This document shows, piece by piece, positions 7,521 through 12,187 of a stretch of 12,187 nucleotides of DNA. Numbering within the stretch: the stretch's first letter is position 1; each line of letters begins with the position of its first letter. The DNA comes from DATFLS01 sp964413425 (GTDB taxonomy: Bacteria > Fidelibacterota > JAANXI01). Location of the stretch: positions 1-12,187 of the forward strand of contig CAYPST010000121.1 of NCBI GenBank assembly GCA_964413425.1, given 5' to 3'. The position numbers were made by a program, and so were the translations under genes. Under the pieces are notes generated by a model. That model did not search any database. It was not told the origin of the DNA and saw nothing but the letters and a program-made list of their open reading frames with translations.

Positions 7521-7564
7521 TCTGTATTTGTGTGAATCCTTTTTTCTGTGTTGATCTGTGTGCC
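7521..7564 (-). repeat. ACACAGAT-type dispersed repeat, copy B
   Basis: On the minus strand it reads GGCACACAGAT then CAACACAGAAA, an A-rich stretch, GGATT and CACACAAAT. It is in inverted orientation to copy A, so A and B bracket the palindromic element. Confidence 0.6.
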
Positions 7565-7650
7565 ATTTGGTGGGCGGAGGCGGGCCGTTCTCCGGTTTCC
7601 GTTTTCCAGTCTCCACCCTTGTGCCAACCTAATTCAGGACAAGCCATCCC

Positions 7651-7678
7651 AACTCTTGACTTATAACTCTTTACTCTT
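7651..7678. repeat. Imperfect 14-bp tandem duplication
   Basis: AACTCTTGACTTAT is followed directly by AACTCTTTACTCTT, identical at 11 of 14 positions. Function unknown. Confidence 0.35.
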
Positions 7679-7690
7679 TTCTATTTTTTT

Positions 7691-7732
7691 ACATCTGTGT
7701 TCATCCATTCTTTCCGTGTTTATCCGTGTGCT
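7691..7732 (-). repeat. ACACAGAT-type dispersed repeat, copy C
   Basis: On the minus strand it reads AGCACACGGAT, then AAACACGGAAA, a short gap, GGATGA and ACACAGATGT. It ends about 25 nt beyond the sulfatase 2 stop codon. Confidence 0.6.
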
Positions 7733-7756
7733 ATTCTTCCCAGCAGGTTAATAAAT

Positions 7757-9190
7757 CTATCCCGTACCTTCATACAACGGAAACAGTTCTGAAGACGCAT
7801 GGGCCTCATCCATGATCCGCTCAATTTCCGCAACGATTTCAGGATTCTCTTGCGCAATGTTCTGCTCTTCTCCGATATCCCTGGCAAGATCGTAGAGCTC
7901 GATGGGCGCATCCGGGTCGGATCGCACGTTCAGTCGTATCCCTTTCCAGCTCCCCATCCGAACAGCCTGCTTCCCTCCCTGGGCAGGGAATTCCCAGTAG
8001 AGGTACGTATGGGCTTCCTGCCGCTGGCCCAGTAACTCCGGCAGAAAGGATATTCCATCGATTTGAGATGGTGGTTCTGCCCCGGCCAGTTCGGCGGCAG
8101 TCGGCAGAAAATCCCAGAGAGCAGAGGGATGATGGCTCTCACTCCCCGGTTGGATCTTCCCCGGCCACCGGACAATCAGAGGCACCCGGATTCCTCCTTC
8201 GTAGAGATCACGCTTGATGCCGCGCAGAGGTCCGTTGGAATTAAGAAAGTGCGGATCGTTGCCCCCTTCTGCGTGGGGGCCGTTATCTGAGGTGAAGAAT
8301 ACAATGGTATCTTCATCAATGCCATGTTCTTTTAGCCGGTCCAGCATTCGTCCGACATCCTTGTCCATTCGGGCGATCATAGCCGCAAGCCCCTTCTGCG
8401 GTTCGGGCCAGTCTTTCTCAGCATAGATACCGTATTCAGGGACCTCCATTCCCTCGTTGCCCGCTTCATTGTTGGCATGAGGAATGGTGAACGCCGCATA
8501 GAGAAAAAACGGCTGGTCGGCATTTCTATCGATAAAGTTCAGTGCCTCCTCCGCCATGAGATCATGGCTGTATTGATTTTTCTCGCTGGCCTGGCCCGCG
8601 CCGTCCGGCCGATCATTCGGAACTTCGTTTCGGAGCGGCACCCGCTCCTGGTTCCGGAAAAGAAACTCCGGATAGTAATTATGGGCATGCCGCTGGCCCA
8701 GATAGCCGTAAAAGTAGTCGAATCCCTGCTTATTCGGTATTCCTGTGGATTCCGGTCCGCCTAATCCCCATTTACCGATTAAGCCGGTCGCATAGCCTTC
8801 ATTCTTTAACAGCTCGGCTACTGTCTGACTTTCAGGGGGAAGCGGCCACTGGCCCATGGGCCTGACCTCCTTATTGCCCCGAATATAGGCATGGCCGGTG
8901 TGTTTGCCCGTCATCAAAACACAGCGGGAAGGCGCACACACTGTACTGCCTGCATAATGATCCGTGAACTTCATCCCTTCGGCGGCCATCCGATCCAGAT
9001 TGGGGGTTTGTATCTGCTGCTGCCCATAACACCCCAGGTCCCCATACCCTAAATCGTCAGCCATGATAAAAATGATGTTGGGCTTCCGGGATTGACGGCC
9101 CGGCTGGCACCCCAGAGAGACCAATATTGATGAGGACAACCCCAGCCCCATGACTCGAAGAAATGATCGCCGGGTGATTGGAGCTTTCAT
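7757..9190 (-). CDS. Tat-exported S1-family sulfatase with lipobox, copy 2
   Basis: A 477-residue type I sulfatase, paralogous to copy 1. Residues 7-27 form a twin-arginine signal (RRSFLRVMGLGLSSS) that ends in SLGC, so Cys28 is a good lipobox and the mature enzyme is probably a lipid-anchored Tat substrate; copy 1 has no such Cys. Active-site features: DD at 45-46, formylglycine signature CAPSRCVLMTG with Cys85, GKWGLG with Lys140, TSDNG with Asp302/Asn303, and Lys326 in RGIKRDLYEGG. The start at 9190 is chosen because AGGAG at 9198-9202 lies 7 nt upstream and the Tat signal follows at once. The frame is open back to 9313, but that adds 41 residues without motif ahead of the signal. It shares motifs with copy 1 throughout (HAYIRGN, IPNKQGFD, YWEF..QGGKQAVRMG), so duplication and divergence is likely. 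Substrate unknown. Confidence 0.95.
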   Translation of the reverse strand: MKAPITRRSFLRVMGLGLSSSILVSLGCQPGRQSRKPNIIFIMADDLGYGDLGCYGQQQIQTPNLDRMAAEGMKFTDHYAGSTVCAPSRCVLMTGKHTGHAYIRGNKEVRPMGQWPLPPESQTVAELLKNEGYATGLIGKWGLGGPESTGIPNKQGFDYFYGYLGQRHAHNYYPEFLFRNQERVPLRNEVPNDRPDGAGQASEKNQYSHDLMAEEALNFIDRNADQPFFLYAAFTIPHANNEAGNEGMEVPEYGIYAEKDWPEPQKGLAAMIARMDKDVGRMLDRLKEHGIDEDTIVFFTSDNGPHAEGGNDPHFLNSNGPLRGIKRDLYEGGIRVPLIVRWPGKIQPGSESHHPSALWDFLPTAAELAGAEPPSQIDGISFLPELLGQRQEAHTYLYWEFPAQGGKQAVRMGSWKGIRLNVRSDPDAPIELYDLARDIGEEQNIAQENPEIVAEIERIMDEAHASSELFPLYEGTG

Positions 9191-9197
9191 AGGTTTT

Positions 9198-9202
9198 CTC
9201 CT
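9198..9202 (-). promoter_or_regulatory. Ribosome binding site of sulfatase 2
   Basis: AGGAG on the minus strand, 7 nt before ATG 9190; it decides the start directly before the twin-arginine signal. Confidence 0.7.
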
Positions 9203-9374
9203 GATTCCTCTTCCGGATAACGCAGTATTATTTATGTATCTATTGGAAAATGAACGAGGATTTCGTGTCCCCTCCATAAAATTTCCGGATTCCTGATTGT
9301 TGTTAACATACAAATTTCTTGACGGAATTGGTAGATAAACTCTGCCAGGACAATCTGTTCTGTCGTCATTCCGG

Positions 9375-9408
9375 AAAAAAAAGGTGCCATCCTGCAGGAT
9401 GGCACCTT
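9375..9408 (-). terminator. Intrinsic terminator of the PorV-like gene
   Basis: 9381-9408 is a perfect 28-nt palindrome (AAGGTGCCATCCTG and its exact reverse complement). On the minus strand it is followed by a run of eight T (the A-run at 9375-9382 of the plus strand overlaps the stem base). It lies about 45 nt after the original PorV stop at 9451-9453, the right place and orientation for that gene. On the plus strand it lacks a T-run. Confidence 0.8.
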
Positions 9409-9583
9409 ATCCTGCAACCTTCTTGTTGGTATGTACAATCGCGGGTATCCCTAGAACATACTCCCGATGGTAATCCGGTTCACGTTGGTGAACACGCCGA
9501 AATCGGTGTAAGCATAATCCACCCGCAGATTAAGACCTGCGATGGGATATTTCAGCCCGAACCCCAAACAGAGGCCTTCTTCA

Positions 9584-9588
9584 TCATA
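9584..9588. repeat. Target site duplication, left copy
   Basis: TCATA directly left of the miniature element, matched by TCATA at 9769-9773. Keeping only one copy and removing the element rejoins the PorV-like frame exactly (KFNYDEEGL). Confidence 0.8.
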
Positions 9589-9768
9589 CCCAAATTGAGC
9601 GATTTATTTCCATAAACCGCTCAATCGACAAAGAAAATGTACGTGTTCACCTCCCCGAAAACGGCGTCGGGACGTTCCGCACCCATTCGGTGAAAACGTA
9701 CATTTTCTAAGTCGGGGTTTTCCCTAAGTAAAGCGATACTTCGCGAAGCTCGTATCGCTCAACTTAGG
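9589..9768. mobile_element. 180-bp miniature inverted-repeat transposable element (MITE)
   Basis: The element is bounded by imperfect terminal inverted repeats: CCCAAATTGAGCG at the left, and CCTAAGTTGAGCG when the right end is read on the minus strand (11 of 13 identical). A 5-bp duplication (TCATA) flanks it. It encodes nothing but folds into three hairpins: 9595-9624 (TTGAGCG / CGCTCAA with an AT stem), 9633-9707 (19-nt arms, 18 matching, beginning GAAAATGTACG) and 9723-9768 (CCTAAGT..GCGATAC / GTATCGC..ACTTAGG). It interrupts the PorV-like gene. It would need a transposase supplied by a related insertion sequence elsewhere; the family cannot be named from the ends with confidence. Confidence 0.85.
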
Positions 9769-9773
9769 TCATA
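9769..9773. repeat. Target site duplication, right copy
   Basis: TCATA directly right of the miniature element (TATGA on the coding strand of the PorV-like gene). Confidence 0.8.
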
Positions 9774-10344
9774 GTTAAACTTATACCCGCCGCGCAGCGC
9801 CAGCAGATCTCTGAACCAGTACTCACCTCCCACATGGATCCGTTCCGTGTACGATCTGGGATGGAGGGCATCCACAGAGATGAGCAGGGAACTATTGGGA
9901 ATGCCACCTACCAGGTCCAGCACATCCATGGCTGCACCAATACGGAAAGTCAGGGGCAATTCGAAAGTTTCCTCCTGATATCTGTACTGGGGTGAAAAGT
10001 TCCGGACACTCATTCCGAATCGGAAACTTCTGAATCCGGGATAGTAAATCGTCCCGAAATCGAAGGCAAACCCGCCCACTTCGTTGGTCACGGTTTCCCC
10101 GCCGGGCATGAGGTTCTCCCCCAGATTTTCATGGGCATACTTCGCCTGTCCCCCTATTAAGAACTGGGTGGACAGCGCCCGGGAGTAGCTCAAGCCAACG
10201 GCATAAGCACCCATTTTCAGATCACCGGTCTCGATAAAACCCTGCGGATTATCGGCAACCCTGGTTCCGATAGACTCCCCATAATCCGCAGAGATAATGC
10301 TCAGTCCGAAGGTCCCCCAGTTCCCCATGTTCATAGCAGCGGCC

Positions 10345-10774
10345 GACTTCCCACCCCTTTTCGATAGAAATCGATCCAATGACCCGGGCGGATTCGCCCG
10401 GCTGCAGCGTCCAGGGTCCGGCTGCCATGCAGGCACCAGGCAGTTAGGTAAACCAGGTGAAGTCCTTGGCGTATTTCTGGCCCCGCTCGTCAAACCGCGG
10501 GCTGTGATGCCCTGGGCGGACATTCGATCCGGTCATATCCGCCGTGCCGTCGAAGGGCTGGAATCCGTTCTCCATCAGATTGCACACCCTCCGGAACTTT
10601 TTCCTCTGACACCACGATAATGTATTCCGTCGGCTTAACCTCCAGCCCGCAGATCAGGCTTTTCAACCGATATGTAGTATGGCCTTTTCCCCCGGGGTTA
10701 TGGTTTTTCAAGTCCCAGGAGTGAGAGAGAGCCTTCTGCAGGCGGGAGGTATGATATTTCCCTCGGGAGGTGTC
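10345..10774 (-). pseudogene. Remnant of a large exported protein, frameshifted and with a nonsense codon
   Basis: Protein-like sequence on the minus strand continues across two frames. The first part (10774 to about 10595) reads HSWDLKNHNPGGKG, TYRLKSLICGLEVKP and TEYIIVVSEEK. The frame then shifts near 10585-10600; dropping one G from AAAGTTCCGG joins it to RRVCNLMENGFQPFDG, NVRPGHHSPRFDERGQKYAKD and FTWFT. An in-frame TAA follows at 10444-10446. The same frame then goes on with GPWTLQPGESARVIGSIS and EKGWEVGR up to about 10345. The GP..L.PGESAR and EK.WEVGR blocks resemble the C-terminal part of long exported proteins that I recall from KSB1/Marinimicrobia-type genomes; this is recollection, not a search. 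No start, signal peptide or sorting domain is left. The junction with the PorV-like remnant at about 10345 looks like a deletion scar. Confidence 0.5.
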
Positions 10775-10808
10775 TTATTCCCAGCCAGAAAAGAGGTACC
10801 TGAACTGC

Positions 10809-12044
10809 TCAGGGTAACTGTTTCAGGTACGACAGAGCGAGTGAATCGTTGGGATTGGCTGCCAGCACCTTTTCCCAGGCATCGCGTGCTGCTTCCAGAC
10901 TTCCCGCCCGGGTGAGCGTCACTGCCAGGTTGGACCATATTCCGGAGCGGGACGGATCCTGTTCCAGGATGGACCGAAACCGCTGAATCGCCTGGATGGT
11001 GTCACCTGTTTGAATTTCCAGGTATGCGAGGTTGTTCAGGAGTGCGATATTCTCCGGATCCAGGGCCACGGCTTTTCTCAACGCCCGAACGGCTTGCGGA
11101 TAATTGCCAATGCGTGCCAATTCCCGGCCCAGATTCGCCCAGAGCATCATATTGTTCGGTTTATCCAGGGCCTCCTGTTCTAACGCCACGATATCCGATA
11201 ATCGCTCTCGGAGCGTATCTGCTCGGATTAAAAATTTCTGGCCTTCTTCCTCGCGCCCCATTCGCATGAGGGTTTGACCGAGCGTATGATGGGCCCGGTA
11301 ATCCCAGGAACGCTGTGAAAGCGTGTTCGATAAGTGACGCACCGCTTGTTCGAATTCGCCGAGCTGATAGTATAATGCCCCCACCGTATAGTGGTAATTG
11401 GGTTCATTCGGCTGCAATTCCAATGCCGTGAGCGCTAATTCCAACGCTTTTTCGATCTCGCCGTCATTCTGGTATTCGTGCGCCAGTAACATATGAGCAG
11501 AAGCGCACGAATCATCCACAGCGATCACATGCTCATAGGCCCAGACAGCGCTGTCCCGAAGCCCCAGTTGATCATACGCCATTCCCATGTTGAGAAGAAT
11601 GTCCGTCTTGCGGAATCCTGCTTTGTCCTGCGCATATCGATCCAACGCCTGCTGATAATACTGCAGCGCATCCCGATACTGCTTTTCACGGTACATTACG
11701 TTCCCCAGATTGAAGCGCACCCCGGGATAGTCCGGATCCCTGGCCAGGACTGCCTGGTAGGCTTCTTTCGATGCCTCGAACTGGCTCAGTTTATCCAGAA
11801 TTAATCCCCGGACAAAGTGCACGTCCGGCCAGTCGGGATCGTAATGTTCAGCACTATCGGCCAACAGCAGTGCACTTTTGTAATCAAAGTGCCGGAAGGC
11901 CTGTCGGGATCTCTGGAGGAGAGACGCCGCTCTAGAATTGGGGTTGTATGCCTGCTCTGAGGAGGTCCGGTCTGTGCAGCAAGGAAAGACCAATGCCAGG
12001 ATTGAAATACCTGCAAAAATGACGAAAAACCTTCGTATCCCCAT
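10809..12044 (-). CDS. TPR-repeat lipoprotein
   Basis: A 411-residue exported protein. Residues 1-21 are a signal peptide (RRFFVIFAGISILALVFP) followed by CysCys at 22-23, so it is probably a lipoprotein, with an acceptable but not ideal lipobox. The rest is a run of about nine or ten tetratricopeptide repeats from residue 40 to the end. Typical helices include DVHFVRGLILDKLSQFEASKEA (broken here as DVHFVRGLILDKL and FEASKEAYQAVLARDPDY), VRFNLGNVMYREKQYRDAL, LLNMGMAYDQLGLRDSA, YHYTVGALYYQLGEFEQA, LWANLGRELARIGNYPQA and IWSNLAVTLTRAGSLEAA. TPR arrays mediate protein-protein interaction; the partner is unknown. In related bacteria such proteins often lie next to CRTAC1-like genes; here one is present only as a remnant far to the left. 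The start at 12044 is AT-rich upstream and lacks a clear Shine-Dalgarno sequence. The coding frame looks intact. Confidence 0.9.
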   Translation of the reverse strand: MGIRRFFVIFAGISILALVFPCCTDRTSSEQAYNPNSRAASLLQRSRQAFRHFDYKSALLLADSAEHYDPDWPDVHFVRGLILDKLSQFEASKEAYQAVLARDPDYPGVRFNLGNVMYREKQYRDALQYYQQALDRYAQDKAGFRKTDILLNMGMAYDQLGLRDSAVWAYEHVIAVDDSCASAHMLLAHEYQNDGEIEKALELALTALELQPNEPNYHYTVGALYYQLGEFEQAVRHLSNTLSQRSWDYRAHHTLGQTLMRMGREEEGQKFLIRADTLRERLSDIVALEQEALDKPNNMMLWANLGRELARIGNYPQAVRALRKAVALDPENIALLNNLAYLEIQTGDTIQAIQRFRSILEQDPSRSGIWSNLAVTLTRAGSLEAARDAWEKVLAANPNDSLALSYLKQLP

Positions 12045-12172
12045 TCTTTTTTATTATTGAGGGTGTTTAGAAAACATGAGCCTGATACAAGATGCTGAAC
12101 CTGACTTATGTTTATTCTGTAGAGAACACATCTTCACAATTTATTGCGAGGGTTGGGCAGTGATATGTTCTA

Positions 12173-12187
12173 CCTAAGTTGAGCGAT
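12173..12187 (+). mobile_element. End of a second MITE copy, cut by the window edge
   Basis: CCTAAGTTGAGCGAT is identical over 15 bases to the right end of the 180-bp element (read on the minus strand at 9754-9768), here in the opposite orientation. If it is a full insertion, the preceding TTCTA (12168-12172) should be repeated right after the other end, beyond the window. Confidence 0.7.

Larger units (their letters stand above)
7052..7756. other. Repeat-rich spacer between sulfatase 2 and the dehydrogenase
   Basis: About 700 bp with no credible gene; small open frames here are low-complexity. From left to right it holds an ACACAGAT-type repeat (7098-7140, plus orientation), a 174-bp palindromic element (7335-7508), a second ACACAGAT-type copy (7521-7564, minus), a 14-bp tandem duplication (7651-7678) and a third ACACAGAT-type copy (7691-7732, minus). 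The spacer separates sulfatase 2 from the dehydrogenase operon, so the latter probably has its own promoter here; none could be picked with confidence. Confidence 0.6.
9451..10343 (-). pseudogene. PorV/PorQ-family outer-membrane protein, truncated at the N-terminus and split by a miniature element
   Basis: From about 10343 to 9774 the minus strand encodes a beta-barrel of the PorV/PorQ type: NMGNWGTFGLS, SADYGE, GLSYSRALS, QAKYAHE, FDFGTIYY, FGMSVRNFSPQYRYQ, FELPLTFRIGAA, SVDALHP, VGGEYWFRD and LALRGGYKFNYD. At that point a 180-bp insertion begins and the frame ends two codons later in TGA. Beyond the insertion the barrel resumes (EEGLCLGFGLKYP, LRVDYAYTDFG, NVNRITIGSMF) and stops at TAG 9451-9453, so the last 43 residues are cut off. 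Family members start with a signal peptide and a block with GARAxAMG and NPAG; that portion, about 80-100 residues, is missing, and the sequence upstream belongs to another gene. PorV proteins are OM beta-barrels tied to type IX secretion; loss of both ends argues against function. Confidence 0.85.

Noticed and set aside
7327..7523. Target site duplication around the 174-bp palindrome (TATATACT / TATATTCT)
   Set aside because: The match is imperfect (7 of 8), AT-rich and separated from the right arm by 7 bases, so it may be chance.
7548..7751. Plus-strand open frame of 67 codons in the spacer
   Set aside because: It runs through two ACACAGAT-type repeats and a tandem duplication; the apparent protein is a by-product of T- and C-rich DNA.
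9191..9313. Longer N-terminus for sulfatase 2 (start at 9313)
   Set aside because: The extra 41 residues precede the Tat signal and carry no motif, while AGGAG at 9198-9202 is correctly placed for ATG 9190.
9319..9615. Plus-strand open frame of 98 codons
   Set aside because: It is antisense to the terminator and the 3' end of the PorV-like gene and ends inside the miniature element.
10297..10620. Plus-strand open frame of 107 codons
   Set aside because: It crosses the junction of two minus-strand remnants and has no recognisable motif; it is a shadow frame.
1..12187. CRISPR arrays, tRNA or rRNA genes
   Set aside because: No regularly spaced direct repeats of CRISPR size and no cloverleaf or rRNA-like conserved blocks were seen on either strand.

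Overview
The window looks like a chromosomal segment of a Gram-negative bacterium of the FCB superphylum (Bacteroidota, Rhodothermota/Balneolota, Calditrichota, KSB1 or Marinimicrobia type). The evidence is a PorV/PorQ-type outer-membrane protein, a CRTAC1-type FG-GAP/ASPIC-UnbV protein, twin-arginine S1 sulfatases and several predicted exported lipoproteins. The exact phylum cannot be fixed from sequence reading alone.

Layout, left to right. Positions 145-462 (minus) hold the C-terminal remnant of a GH2/LacZ-type beta-galactosidase. Positions 762-1736 (plus) hold an N-terminally truncated CRTAC1-like protein. After about 500 bp of non-coding DNA comes a plus-strand set of three genes: a 340-aa protein with an N-terminal segment typical of DUF4157 / contractile-injection-system-associated proteins (2246-3268), a small DUF6941-like protein (3332-3739) and a putative lipoprotein of an unnamed family (3748-4422). 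Converging on these from the right is a minus-strand carbohydrate group: sulfatase 2 (9190-7757), a 705-bp repeat-rich spacer, a zinc-dependent sorbitol/xylitol-type dehydrogenase (7051-6014) and sulfatase 1 (5986-4589). The dehydrogenase and sulfatase 1 are 27 nt apart and look like one operon. The natural reading is desulfation of exported sulfated glycans followed by oxidation of a released polyol or sugar, but the substrate cannot be read from the sequence.

Further right, 9451-10774 (minus) is a gene graveyard. The 3' part of a large exported protein carries a frameshift and a nonsense codon. It appears fused by deletion to a PorV-like gene that has lost its N-terminus. The PorV-like gene is in turn split by a 180-bp miniature inverted-repeat element (9589-9768) flanked by a 5-bp target duplication; removing the element and one duplication restores the reading frame exactly. 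An intact TPR lipoprotein gene (12044-10809, minus) follows. The last 15 bases of the window match one end of the same miniature element, so a second copy probably begins there.

The strongest non-routine signals are (1) the miniature element with its reconstructable insertion and second copy, (2) the possible injection-system cargo cassette with no injection machinery nearby, (3) a 174-bp nested palindromic element and (4) three dispersed copies of an ACACAGAT-type repeat in the spacer between sulfatase 2 and the dehydrogenase.
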